Origin: Acidimicrobiaceae bacterium
Lineage (GTDB): Bacteria > Actinomycetota > Acidimicrobiia > Acidimicrobiales > RAAP-2
Length of the DNA: 59,754 nt
Direction: 5' to 3'
Assembly (NCBI GenBank): GCA_003155915.1
Contig: PMFA01000021.1
Coordinates: 174,268-234,021, forward strand
Numbering within the stretch: position 1 is the first letter of the stretch; each line of letters starts with the position of its first letter. The notes under the pieces were generated by a model that saw nothing but the letters and a program-made list of their open reading frames with translations, ran no database searches and was not told the DNA's origin. Shown here piece by piece: positions 1 to 8,702 of this stretch. The position numbers were made by a program, and so were the translations under genes.

Positions 1-1005
1 TACCAGCAGGACGTGGTCGTTCCCGAGCAAACTGTCAACGAAGTCCTCAATCCGCCGACCACCAACACCAGCACCTCGACGTACACCGTCGCCGGCGTGA
101 ACCCCGCCGATACGACCTCGGGACTGGTTACCAAGGCCCAGTTGGTGAAAGGTGCGTGGCTCTCATCGACTCCTTCGGTGGCGAAGTCCCAGGTGCTGGT
201 CACGACCGCCTACGCGTCGCAAAAAGGGCTGAAGGTCGGCGACACGCTCACGATCAACAAAGTCGGCTACCGGATCGTGGGATTGGTGAACCCCACGTTG
301 ACGGGTGACGTTTCTGATGTGTACTTCAGCATCTCGAACCTTCAGACGCTGTCGACGAACTCGAATCGCATCAACGAAGTCCTGGTTTCCGTCGATAACG
401 CGAACGACGTGAACGCCGTCGCCAAGGCCATCAAGAAAGCCCTCCCCGGTGCGACGGTCCTCACGTCGGCGTCCCTCGCCGATCAGGTGACGGGGAGCCT
501 CTCGAACGCTCGCAAACTGGCCAACGACCTAGGTGGAGCCCTGGCCCTCGTGGTCCTGTTGGCCGCTTTTCTCATTGCCGGTCTCTTGACGCTCTCGAGT
601 GTCTCGAAGCGCGTACGTGAGATTGGATCGCTGCGAGCAATTGGCTGGTCGCGCGGCCGCGTGGTTCGCCAGATCATGGCCGAGACGCTGGGCATCGGCG
701 TGGTCGGTGGCGTCGTCGGCATCGCCGTCGGCGCGGTGATCTGTCTCATCATCGGCGCGGTCGGTCCTGCCCTCAGCGTGTCGAGCACGGGCCTCGCCGT
801 GGGCGCCTCCAAGGTGAGTGGCCTGTTGGGTCAGACGACGTCGGCCACGGTGGCCCGGACCGTTCACCTCACGGCACCCATTCACCCCCTCACGATTGTG
901 ATCGCGTTCGCCGGAGCTCTCCTCGGTGGTCTGATCGCCGGTGCCGTAGGTGGTTGGCGTGCGGCTCGACTCGCTCCCGCCTCTGCTCTCCGAGACCTCG
1001 GCTAA
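1..1005 (+). CDS. ABC transporter permease, FtsX/MacB type (5' end outside window)
   Basis: The reading frame is open from the first base, so the N-terminus lies outside the window. The visible 334 residues are an extracytoplasmic domain followed by three hydrophobic segments. The first begins near the LVVLLAAFLIAGLLTL stretch and is followed by a conserved cytoplasmic loop (KRVREIGSLRAIGWSRGRV), which is the FtsX coupling motif. The last segment ends in a GGWRAARLAPASALRDLG tail typical of MacB/LolC-like permeases. Family knowledge: such proteins work with a LolD/MacB-type ATPase in mechanotransmission or export rather than import. The cognate ATPase follows after 28 bases, so they are one operon. 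The substrate cannot be read from the sequence. Confidence 0.9.
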   Translation, partial: YQQDVVVPEQTVNEVLNPPTTNTSTSTYTVAGVNPADTTSGLVTKAQLVKGAWLSSTPSVAKSQVLVTTAYASQKGLKVGDTLTINKVGYRIVGLVNPTLTGDVSDVYFSISNLQTLSTNSNRINEVLVSVDNANDVNAVAKAIKKALPGATVLTSASLADQVTGSLSNARKLANDLGGALALVVLLAAFLIAGLLTLSSVSKRVREIGSLRAIGWSRGRVVRQIMAETLGIGVVGGVVGIAVGAVICLIIGAVGPALSVSSTGLAVGASKVSGLLGQTTSATVARTVHLTAPIHPLTIVIAFAGALLGGLIAGAVGGWRAARLAPASALRDLG

Positions 1006-1033
1006 AGCTCACTCCCACCGAAAGGCGCACACC

Positions 1034-1768
1034 ATGACCCAAATCCTGAATGACGACAACCGAGAACGCTCGACCGGAGATCCTCTTTATGTGTTGAAGG
1101 GCGTGACCCGCACTTTCGCCAAGGGAGGTGTCACGGTCAACGCGCTGCGCGGCATTGATCTGGAGATCGCGCGCGGCGAGACGGTGTCGCTGGAGGGCCC
1201 GAGTGGCTCCGGGAAGACGACGCTCCTACAACTGCTGGGCGCTCTCGATACTCCCACCTCGGGCCAGATTCGTTTCGACGGGCGATCGCTCGAGGACGAA
1301 TCGGACAGCGTGCTCACCGACATTCGTTCTCGGGAGATCGGTTTCGTGTTCCAGCAGTTCAACCTGATACCGACGTTGAGTGCCGAAGAGAACGTGGCCA
1401 TCGCCATGGTGCCACGAGAGTCCTCTCACGAGAAGCGCATAGCTCGCGCCAACGAACTACTCGGACAGGTTGGTTTAGCCCATCGGCTCGGACACCTGCC
1501 CTCGCGACTGTCCGGGGGCGAGCAACAGCGAGTGGCCATCGCTCGAGCCTTAGCCAACTCGCCGGAAGTCATCATCGCCGACGAGCCGACCGGCAACCTC
1601 GACTCGACGAACGCGAGCGAGTTCATGGCGCTGCTGGATGACCTTCGACAGCAGTTCGGCGTGACGATCATCATCGCGACGCACGATGAGGATGTCGCCT
1701 CGCACACCGGGCGCCGCTTGCGCATCCGTGACGGGTCCATTTCCTCGGACACCACCAAGTCAGTGTGA
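1034..1768 (+). CDS. ABC transporter ATP-binding protein, LolD/MacB type
   Basis: This is a 244-residue nucleotide-binding domain with all motifs in order: Walker A GPSGSGKTT, Q-loop FVFQQFNLIP, signature LSGGEQQRV, Walker B IIADEP followed by TGNLDS, and H-loop ATHDE. I chose the ATG at 1034, preceded by GAAAGG, over an upstream in-frame start at 950 that would overlap the permease gene. It should energise the FtsX-like permease just upstream. The TGNLDS sequence and short length are typical of the MacB/LolD/FtsE group. Confidence 0.93.
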   Translation: MTQILNDDNRERSTGDPLYVLKGVTRTFAKGGVTVNALRGIDLEIARGETVSLEGPSGSGKTTLLQLLGALDTPTSGQIRFDGRSLEDESDSVLTDIRSREIGFVFQQFNLIPTLSAEENVAIAMVPRESSHEKRIARANELLGQVGLAHRLGHLPSRLSGGEQQRVAIARALANSPEVIIADEPTGNLDSTNASEFMALLDDLRQQFGVTIIIATHDEDVASHTGRRLRIRDGSISSDTTKSV

Positions 1769-1798
1769 AGGCAGCGTACTTTTCGTAGTCTGACGAGC

Positions 1799-2272
1799 GT
1801 GACGCTGCCGCTGCGAGAAGGAGTTCGAGCTGTTGTCGTGGATGACGACGACCGCGTGCTCCTCGTGCATTTTCAGTTCCCTGAGTGGACGTTATGGGCG
1901 ACGCCGGGCGGGGGAGTCGAACCGGGCGAGTCGCTGGAAGTAGCGATCAGGCGTGAGTTGAAGGAAGAGGTTGGTCTCGTCGACGTTGAGCTTGGTCCCG
2001 TCATCTGGGAGCGGACTCACGAATTCGAGTTCGCGGAGTATTCGGGTCAACACGAGAAGTTCTTCCTCGTGCACACTTCGACGGATGTCATTGCACCGAC
2101 GTTCTCGAAGCAAGAACTCCTGGCGGAGCGTCTGACGGGCTCTCGGTGGTGGACGGTGCGTGAGATCCGAGAAGCGAGCGACGAGCAATTCGCACCGCGC
2201 CGATTGGCAGCGTTGCTCGAAACGTTGTTGAAGAATGGACCGCCGGAAACGGTCATCGACACCGGCGTTTAA
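1799..2272 (+). CDS. NUDIX hydrolase
   Basis: A 157-residue protein with a complete NUDIX box from GGGVEPGE to REL-KEEVGL (about residues 38-60), the Mg2+-dependent site that cleaves nucleoside diphosphates linked to another moiety. It starts at GTG 1799, 30 bases after the ABC ATPase, and ends head-on 19 bases from the next gene on the other strand. The substrate is not predictable; the family includes 8-oxo-dGTPases, ADP-ribose and coenzyme pyrophosphatases. Confidence 0.88.
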   Translation: MTLPLREGVRAVVVDDDDRVLLVHFQFPEWTLWATPGGGVEPGESLEVAIRRELKEEVGLVDVELGPVIWERTHEFEFAEYSGQHEKFFLVHTSTDVIAPTFSKQELLAERLTGSRWWTVREIREASDEQFAPRRLAALLETLLKNGPPETVIDTGV

Positions 2273-2291
2273 GCCTGACGCGGTGGTCGGT

Positions 2292-3161
2292 TCAAACGAA
2301 GGCGTATTCGGGGCGATGACCCGATTCGATCTCCAGGCGTACGAGAAGCTGCGCGACCGGCAGGTCCTTCGCGTGGGTGATCCCGATGCAGCGCGAACGC
2401 GTCGGCAGGACTTCGAAAACGAGTGACGTGCTCTCGAGGACCTGCCCAACGAAGGTCGACAACTGCAGCTCGGAGTCGGTTTCGAAGCTGTGCTGGGAGA
2501 TTGACTTGTGCATGAGCGGGATGATCGAAGGCTGGAAGCCCCAGAGGTTCATCGAGACGGTGGCGAGCGGAGAGAGCGACACCGGCTCGAGGCCGTCGTC
2601 GGCGTCGTAACCTTCGAGCGTCGAGTGGACGTTTCGTCGCTCCACGATTTCGGTGAGTCGTCCGTCTTCGACCATGCACGTGCCTCGCGACACCGGTAGG
2701 TCGCCGACGAGCGCGCGATCGAGTTCGAAGCCGACCAGGCAGTTGTGGGGACTGGCGGCGAGTCGCTCGCCGAGCAGAAGAAAGGCCGCGCGACCGTAGA
2801 GGTCATCGGCGTTGGAGACGCCGAACGGTTTGGACAGGTCCAAATTATTCTCAGCGGCGAGCACCGCGTCTACGGTGCCGCGCAGGCGACTCTGGACCGC
2901 GAAGCTGACCTTGTGTTCCTTCGGCCAGCGCGCGGCGACGTGCTCTTCGATCTGCTTTCCGGTTTCGGAATTGACGATGATGACGATGTCTTCAAAACCC
3001 GAGGCCCACGCGTCTGAGGCCAGGAGGTCGATGACGCCCTCACCGTGCTTGCCAATCGGTGCTAATTGCTTCACCCCGCCGTACCGCCGGGCGCGACCGG
3101 CCGCGAGGATGATCAGCGAAGGTCCGCTCAACGCGACCACCGCACGACCGCCGAGGCCCAC
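2292..3161 (-). CDS. Nucleotidyltransferase (sugar-phosphate or MobA-like NTP transferase)
   Basis: The N-terminus carries the nucleotidyltransferase signature LAAGRARRYGG followed by KQL, and a VSNADDL segment matches the metal-binding Asp region. These are features of GT-A-fold enzymes that transfer NMP to a phosphosugar or similar acceptor. GTG 3161 gives 289 residues, but the gene then overlaps the FabH-like gene by 34 bases. GTG 3140 or TTG 3131, which overlaps the upstream TGA, are also possible starts. A tight operon with the ketosynthase is clear; the acceptor is unknown. Confidence 0.75.
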   Translation of the reverse strand: MGLGGRAVVALSGPSLIILAAGRARRYGGVKQLAPIGKHGEGVIDLLASDAWASGFEDIVIIVNSETGKQIEEHVAARWPKEHKVSFAVQSRLRGTVDAVLAAENNLDLSKPFGVSNADDLYGRAAFLLLGERLAASPHNCLVGFELDRALVGDLPVSRGTCMVEDGRLTEIVERRNVHSTLEGYDADDGLEPVSLSPLATVSMNLWGFQPSIIPLMHKSISQHSFETDSELQLSTFVGQVLESTSLVFEVLPTRSRCIGITHAKDLPVAQLLVRLEIESGHRPEYAFV

Positions 3162-4051
3162 GTCATACCGGCGCCGAAGCCGGTCATGAGCGCGTACTCA
3201 CCGGATTTGATTCGTCCGTTCTCACGCGCGTCGAAGAAGGCGAGCGGAATTGATGAACTCGACGTGTTGCCGTAGCGATCCAGGGTGACGACGGTTCGCT
3301 CCATGGGAATGCCGAGGCGCTGGGTCGCGGCCTTGATGATCCTCACGTTGGCCTGGTGGGGGATGACGAGATTGATGTCATCGGGACTGACGTCGGCGAT
3401 CTTCATGGCCTCTTCGGCCGAATCGACGACGACGCGCACGGCCCGTCGGAAGACCTCTTTGCCGTCCATCTGGAAGAATCCACCGTGTTCACACGTGAGG
3501 AGGTCGGCGGCCGACCCGTCGGCGCCCAACACGAAGGACAAGACGTCCGTGCCCTCGGCGTCGTACTCGAGCACGGCGGCCCCGGCGCCGTCACCGAGCA
3601 GAACCGCCATGTTGCGGTCGCTCCAGTCGACCCAGCGCGAGAGGTTCTCCGAGCCGATGACGAGAATCCTTTTGTTGCCGGTCTCGAGGAGTCCTTGGGC
3701 CACGCGAACGGCGTACATGAAGCCGCTACAGGCGGCGTTCACGTCCATCGCCGCGCAGTTCAGTCCGAGTTCGTTGGCGAGCATCGGCGCCGACGCCGGG
3801 CACAGTCGATCCGGGGTGGTGGTCGCCATCACCAGGAAGTCGATGTCACCGACGAGCAGTCCGGCGTCTTCGATGGCGTTTCGCCCGGCGATGACGCCGA
3901 GAGAGACGGCCGAGCCGCCGATTCGTCGTTCACGGATGCCGGTGCGTTCGGCGATCCACTCGTCGGAGGTGTCGAGCGTCTGGGAGAGCTCGTCGTTGGT
4001 GACGATTTGGTCCGGTAGGGCGATGCCCCAACCCCTAAAGCGAACGCCCAT
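3128..4051 (-). CDS. fabH: Beta-ketoacyl-ACP synthase III family (FabH-like)
   Basis: A 307-residue ketosynthase III with the expected triad: Cys108 in the ACSGF motif, His232 in IPHQANVRI and Asn262 in YGNTSSSS. FabH condenses acyl-CoA with malonyl-ACP to start fatty-acid synthesis. The ATG at 4051 has a strong AGGAGCTG ribosome site. The neighbours are a nucleotidyltransferase and a thioesterase, not the usual fab genes, so a role in a special acyl chain is possible. The family assignment is firm; the exact substrate is inference. Confidence 0.88.
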   Translation of the reverse strand: MGVRFRGWGIALPDQIVTNDELSQTLDTSDEWIAERTGIRERRIGGSAVSLGVIAGRNAIEDAGLLVGDIDFLVMATTTPDRLCPASAPMLANELGLNCAAMDVNAACSGFMYAVRVAQGLLETGNKRILVIGSENLSRWVDWSDRNMAVLLGDGAGAAVLEYDAEGTDVLSFVLGADGSAADLLTCEHGGFFQMDGKEVFRRAVRVVVDSAEEAMKIADVSPDDINLVIPHQANVRIIKAATQRLGIPMERTVVTLDRYGNTSSSSIPLAFFDARENGRIKSGEYALMTGFGAGMTWASAVVRWSR

Positions 4052-4093
4052 TGGTCAGCTCCTTCGCTGGATTGCCTTCGGCAAGTCTAGGTC

Positions 4094-4513
4094 TTAGGCG
4101 CTCGGCGCCGCGGGTGCCTTGAGCACCTGCAAGGTGCAGCGCGCGATGCAAATCATGCGACCCGTTTCGTCAGTGAGATCGATCGCCCAGACGTGGACGG
4201 TGCGACCCTTGCGCACCGGCGTCGCCGTCGCGGTCAACGTGCCGCTACTCATCGAGCGCAGGTGCGAGCAGTTGAGCTCGGTCCCCACGACGATTTCATC
4301 CGGTCCGACGCTCACCGCGCCGCCGATCGACGCGGCGCCCTCGGCCATGAGCGCGGACACCCCGCCGTGCAAGATGCCGTAGGGCTGATGAACCTTCGGG
4401 CCGACCTCGACCTGCAAGACGACCTTCTCCGGCGAGAGGAGCACGACTTCGATGCCGAGTTCCTTGTTGACGTCGTTGCCCTCGTTGATTCGCTTCATCC
4501 GGTCCTCGTGCAT
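4094..4513 (-). CDS. Hotdog-fold thioesterase, PaaI/YdiI family
   Basis: A 139-residue single hotdog domain with the characteristic G-I-LHGGVSALMAE helix (GxxHGG-type active site) and a C-terminal strand ending CTLQVL. Family members hydrolyse acyl- or aryl-CoA, for example phenylacetyl-CoA or 1,4-dihydroxy-2-naphthoyl-CoA. ATG 4513 is the longest start, but ATG 4498 has a better spaced GAGG and may be the real one. It lies 42 bases upstream of the FabH-like gene on the same strand and probably shares its transcript. Confidence 0.85.
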   Translation of the reverse strand: MHEDRMKRINEGNDVNKELGIEVVLLSPEKVVLQVEVGPKVHQPYGILHGGVSALMAEGAASIGGAVSVGPDEIVVGTELNCSHLRSMSSGTLTATATPVRKGRTVHVWAIDLTDETGRMICIARCTLQVLKAPAAPSA

Positions 4514-4549
4514 TTCGACAGTGTAGAAGTCGGCCGATAGCCTCTGTCC

Positions 4550-5578
4550 ATGGCTCGACGAGTGGATCTACGCAGTGACACGGTGACGCAACCGACCCAG
4601 GCGATGCGCGACGCCATGGCCGTGGCGCTCGTCGGCGACGACGGCTACAACGAGGACCCGACGGTCCGAGCGCTGGAGGATCGTTTCGCCGCGCTGGTGG
4701 GCAAGGAGGCCGCGGTCTTCGTGCCCTCGGGCGTCATGGGGAACCAGATCGCCGTTCGGATCCTCACCAGTCCCGGCGACCTCGTGATCGCCGGACGGGG
4801 CCAGCACGTCGTCAGCTTTGAAATGGGCGCGGCCGCTCGCAACTCTTCTATTCAATTCGCCACCGTGGATGACACCAACGGCGTATTGGCGTTGCGCGAC
4901 GTCCTCGACATCATCGACGCCGAAGATGACCATCAGCCGCACGTCGCCATGGTGTCACTCGAGAACACGCACATGCCGTCGGGCGGTACGCCGTTGGACG
5001 TCGCCGACATTGAGGCGCTCGCGCGAGCAGTAGATGGACGACCGGTGCACTTAGACGGTGCTCGATTGTTCAACGCCGTCGTGGCGACGGGTACGAGCGC
5101 GGCGCAGTACGCCGCGCCGGCGACCACGGTCATGACGTGTCTGTCCAAAGGTCTCTGTGCGCCGGTCGGCTCGCTCCTCGCCGGTCCGGCTGGATTGATG
5201 GAACGCGCCCGGATTGAACGAAAGCGACTCGGAGGAGCGATGCGTCAAGCTGGGTTCCTCGCGGCCGCCGGACTGGTCGCGCTCGATGAGATGGTCGATC
5301 GATTGGCCGACGATCACGCTCGCGCGCGAATCCTGGCCGGACTCTTCGCGACGACGTTTCCCGAGGCCGAGTACGACCCCTCGACGTGTCGCACGAACAT
5401 CGTGGCCTTCGACCACCCGCAAGCGCGACAGTTGGTCGAAGAACTCGCGATCCTTGGCGTCGACGGCGGCACCGTCGGTCCACGACGGGCTCGCTTCGTG
5501 ACGCACGCGGGCGTCGGCGACGATGACGTCACCTTCGTCGCTGAAGTACTGGCGCGCTTCAAACCCACGTTGCGCTGA
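4550..5578 (+). CDS. ltaE: Low-specificity L-threonine aldolase
   Basis: A 342-residue PLP enzyme of fold type I. The start RVDLRSDTVTQPT is diagnostic of threonine aldolases, HLDGARLFNA holds the PLP-binding Asp, and Lys200 in CLSKGLCAPVGS is the predicted Schiff-base lysine. It cleaves L-threonine or allo-threonine to glycine and acetaldehyde. It is transcribed divergently from the thioesterase with only 36 bases between the longest starts, so the two promoters must overlap or lie inside the genes. Confidence 0.93.
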   Translation: MARRVDLRSDTVTQPTQAMRDAMAVALVGDDGYNEDPTVRALEDRFAALVGKEAAVFVPSGVMGNQIAVRILTSPGDLVIAGRGQHVVSFEMGAAARNSSIQFATVDDTNGVLALRDVLDIIDAEDDHQPHVAMVSLENTHMPSGGTPLDVADIEALARAVDGRPVHLDGARLFNAVVATGTSAAQYAAPATTVMTCLSKGLCAPVGSLLAGPAGLMERARIERKRLGGAMRQAGFLAAAGLVALDEMVDRLADDHARARILAGLFATTFPEAEYDPSTCRTNIVAFDHPQARQLVEELAILGVDGGTVGPRRARFVTHAGVGDDDVTFVAEVLARFKPTLR

Positions 5579-5681
5579 ATCGTTTTTCGTTCGCGCACCG
5601 TTCGCCCACATGTCACCGAAGCTTTCTCGGGGGAGAGTTGGCGGGTTGGGGGTAGCCTTGAGGGACCCGTAAAGGCATCAC

Positions 5682-6941
5682 ATGACTGAAATCCTCCATC
5701 TCTCCACGTTCTTGCACCGACCGATATTCGATTCGGACGGCGACCGGATCGGTCGCGTCCAAGACCTGGTCGCACGACTCGGCGACAACTCGCATCCGCC
5801 GGTGGTGGGCGCGGTCATACGCATCGAGGGCCGGGACCTGTTCGTGCCGATTCGAAAGATCGGCGGCCTCAGCGAAGGTCGCATGACCTTCCAGGGCAAG
5901 CGCGTCGACCTACGCCGCTTCGAGCGTCGTCCCGGTGAGCTCTTACTCGCCGAAGACCTGCTGGCGCGCCACCTGATCAACCTGGTGCGAGGTCGCCTGA
6001 TCACCGCGAACGAGATCGAGATCGCCCAGATCGACAACAAGTGGGAGGTCGTCGGAGTCGACCCGGGCAAGCGACCGCTCCTGCGTCGGATCCTCGGCCA
6101 GAACGTCGGTCAGCACGTGAAGTCCGAGGCCATCGTGGACTTCGCCTCTATCGAGCCTTTCGTCGCACACGTACCCACGGCCCGATTGCGCATTCCCTAC
6201 CGCAAGCTCTCGAAGCTTCACCCGGCCCAGATCGCCGACCTCGTCGAGCAGGCCAGTCACGAAGAGGGCGAGGAGATCATCGAGGCGGTGGGCGCCGACC
6301 GTGAACTCGAGGCCGATGTCTTCGAAGAACTGGACACCACCCACCAGATCGAGTTCCTCGAGGCTCGTAGCGACGCCGACGCCGCGCGACTGCTCGCTCG
6401 CATGGAGCCCGACAACGCGGCCGACCTCATCAGCGAGATCGACCAGGACCGTCGTCTCCCGATTCTCGAACGTCTGCCCGACGTCCAGAAATTGAAGGTC
6501 CGTCAACTGCTCTCCTACAGCGCCGACAGCGCCGGCGGCCTCATGAACCCCGACTTCGTGTCCGTGCCGGCGACCGCGACGGTCGCCGACGCGCTCGAGG
6601 CCATTCGCACGTCACGGGTGCCGGCCGAAGCGTTGCACACGGTCTTCGTCGTGGACGAGAATGGACAGCCGATCGGCGCGGCGTCGATCGCGCCACTCGT
6701 GCGCGCCCCGGGTCACGAACTCGCCTTGAGCGTCTCGCGCACGCACCTGGCCCACGTCCACCCGCACTGGGACCTGCATCAGGTGTCGCGAATAATGAGT
6801 GACTTCAACTTGACGGTGTTGCCGGTGCTCGACGAGGACCATTCGACGATGATCGGTGTTGTAACAGTGGATGACCTACTCGAGGAGTTGCTGCCGCACG
6901 GTTGGCGACGCGAGTTCGGCATGACGGCGGGCGAAGAATGA
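5682..6941 (+). CDS. Orphan MgtE N-domain / CBS protein with PRC-barrel, no channel
   Basis: A 419-residue soluble protein. Residues 1-85 resemble a PRC barrel (FDSDGDRIGRVQDLV), the middle 150-275 is the MgtE intracellular N domain (superhelix with EEGEEIIEAVG and LARMEPDNAADLISEI), and 280-405 is a CBS pair ending in VVTVDDLLEEL. In MgtE these domains sense Mg2+ and gate a five-helix channel; here the channel is absent and the protein stops at GWRREFGM. The next gene, 174 bases on, is an NRAMP-family transporter with altered metal ligands. I infer that this protein senses Mg2+ and gates or regulates that transporter. Confidence 0.88.
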   Translation: MTEILHLSTFLHRPIFDSDGDRIGRVQDLVARLGDNSHPPVVGAVIRIEGRDLFVPIRKIGGLSEGRMTFQGKRVDLRRFERRPGELLLAEDLLARHLINLVRGRLITANEIEIAQIDNKWEVVGVDPGKRPLLRRILGQNVGQHVKSEAIVDFASIEPFVAHVPTARLRIPYRKLSKLHPAQIADLVEQASHEEGEEIIEAVGADRELEADVFEELDTTHQIEFLEARSDADAARLLARMEPDNAADLISEIDQDRRLPILERLPDVQKLKVRQLLSYSADSAGGLMNPDFVSVPATATVADALEAIRTSRVPAEALHTVFVVDENGQPIGAASIAPLVRAPGHELALSVSRTHLAHVHPHWDLHQVSRIMSDFNLTVLPVLDEDHSTMIGVVTVDDLLEELLPHGWRREFGMTAGEE

Positions 6942-6970
6942 CGCGCCGTATCCCGTGGGGTCACGTTCAA

Positions 6971-6992
6971 AGGGGGCTCACTGAAACCCCCT
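6971..6992. terminator. Small GC hairpin between the MgtE-N and NRAMP genes
   Basis: AGGGGG at 6971-6976 pairs with CCCCCT at 6987-6992 across a 10-nt loop. No T-run follows, so it would be a weak terminator or an RNA-stability element in the 174-base gap. No known metal riboswitch core was recognised in the rest of the gap. Confidence 0.35.
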
Positions 6993-7115
6993 AGTACAAC
7001 CTTCATTCATTGCGTCCCGGCACGATCGCACACGAACTCTTCGGTAGGCCACTAGCCCTCCTTCGAATCTCGTCGTGGGCGTGCCGCACCACTACGAGAA
7101 CAGAAAGGAGGAAGC

Positions 7116-8693
7116 GTGAGCGAAGCAACGAAGGATCAGATCAAGGGTGCTTTCGGCACCGTCAAAGAGTACGAACCGGGAATCCGCCGCGGTACCCGTG
7201 CACGCCTCCTCACGCTCCTGGCGATCATTGGACCAGGACTCATCGTCATGGTGGGCGACAACGACGCCGGCGGCGTCTCGACGTACGCCCAGGCCGGTCA
7301 GAACTTCGGCTACACGCTGCTCTGGACGCTGCCCCTGTTGATACCGGTCCTGATCGTGAACCAAGAGATGGTGGTACGTCTCGGTGCCGTGACCGGCATC
7401 GGTCACGGCCGACTCATCCGAGAGCGCGTTGGTCGTCGCTGGGGCAATGTCTCGATCGGCTCGATCCTCCTGCTCAATTTCTTGATCATCATCACCGAGT
7501 TCATCGGCATCTCGTTGTCGATGGAGTACTTCGGCGTGTCGGCCTTCGTGTCCGTGCCGATCGCCGTGGTGGCCCTCTTCGGCGTCACCGCGACGGGTTC
7601 GTTCCAGCGATGGGAACGCTTCATGATGCTCTTCGTCGCCGTGAACGTGGTGATGATTCCACTGGTCCTGCACGCCCACGTCGCCACGCACTCGCTGTTC
7701 CGTGACCTCGCCGTACCGGGCATTCGGGGCGGCACGTCCTCGGCGGGCGTGTTGCTCATCATCTCGATCATCGGCACGACCGTCGCGCCGTGGCAGCTGT
7801 ACTTCCAGCAGAGCAACATCGTCGACAAGAAGATTTCGCCACGTTGGTTGAACTACGAACGTATCGACACGATTCTCGGTTCCTTCGTCGTGGTGATCAC
7901 TGCGGCCTTGTTGATGGGTATCACCGCGGCCGGGTTGTCGCATCACGGCGGCACGAACAGCTACGTCAACGCTCTTAGTGTTGCTCACGATCTCACAAAA
8001 TTCGTGGGACACAGCACCGGCGACCTTTTCGCCATCATCTTGTTGAACGCCTCGATCATCGGCGCCGCCGCCGTCACACTGGCGAGTAGTTACGCCGTCG
8101 GCGATCTCTCTAATCGCTTCAATCAGGGGCTAAACGTTCGACTGCGCGACGCCAAGGGCTTCTACAGTGTCTTCGGAGGACTGTTGGTGGTCGCCGGGAC
8201 CGTGGTGCTGATACCTCACGCACCGCTGGGACTCATTACCTTGGCGGTACAGGCCATGTGCGGTCTGATGCTGCCCAGCACGTCGATTTTCGTCTTATTG
8301 ATGGCGAATGACCGAGAGGCACTCGGTCCGTGGGTCAACGCGCGCTGGTTGAACGCTGTCGCCGTAGTGATCATCGCGATTCTCGTGGTGCTGTCGGTGG
8401 TGATGATGGTCTCGACGCTGTTCACGTCAGTCAACGTGGTGGCGATGCTCGAATGGGTGGGCGCCGTCGTGGGACTCGGCGTACTCATCGGTCTGCCCAT
8501 TGGACTACGCCGTCAAGGACCGCGCGCTCATTACGACCTCGACCGCCTCGACTGGCGCATGCCGCGACTGGCCTTGTTGGAACGACCGAAGCGTTCGCGG
8601 GCGCGCCACTGGCTCTTGATCGCAATTGGGACCTATTTGAGCGTTGCGGGAACGTTGCTGGCCGTGCGAATCATCCAACTGGCGACCTCGTAA
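7116..8693 (+). CDS. NRAMP-family divalent metal transporter, NRMT-like (Mg2+?)
   Basis: A 525-residue membrane protein with about 11 hydrophobic segments and NRAMP landmarks. In helix 1 the usual D-P-G-N is D50-A-G-G53, and in helix 6 the usual M-P-H is A224-P-W. The Asn and Met that favour Mn2+/Fe2+ are therefore lost. Family knowledge: NRAMP-related Mg2+ transporters (NRMTs) also lack that methionine. With the orphan MgtE-N/CBS gene just upstream I infer Mg2+ uptake. The GTG start has an excellent GAAAGGAGGAAGC site. Confidence 0.88.
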   Translation: MSEATKDQIKGAFGTVKEYEPGIRRGTRARLLTLLAIIGPGLIVMVGDNDAGGVSTYAQAGQNFGYTLLWTLPLLIPVLIVNQEMVVRLGAVTGIGHGRLIRERVGRRWGNVSIGSILLLNFLIIITEFIGISLSMEYFGVSAFVSVPIAVVALFGVTATGSFQRWERFMMLFVAVNVVMIPLVLHAHVATHSLFRDLAVPGIRGGTSSAGVLLIISIIGTTVAPWQLYFQQSNIVDKKISPRWLNYERIDTILGSFVVVITAALLMGITAAGLSHHGGTNSYVNALSVAHDLTKFVGHSTGDLFAIILLNASIIGAAAVTLASSYAVGDLSNRFNQGLNVRLRDAKGFYSVFGGLLVVAGTVVLIPHAPLGLITLAVQAMCGLMLPSTSIFVLLMANDREALGPWVNARWLNAVAVVIIAILVVLSVVMMVSTLFTSVNVVAMLEWVGAVVGLGVLIGLPIGLRRQGPRAHYDLDRLDWRMPRLALLERPKRSRARHWLLIAIGTYLSVAGTLLAVRIIQLATS

Positions 8694-8702
8694 TCTCTCA
8701 GG

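Noticed and set aside
950-1033. Upstream extension of the LolD-type ATPase to 950
   Set aside because: The added residues overlap the permease gene in another frame and resemble no ATPase; ATG 1034 has a GAAAGG site.
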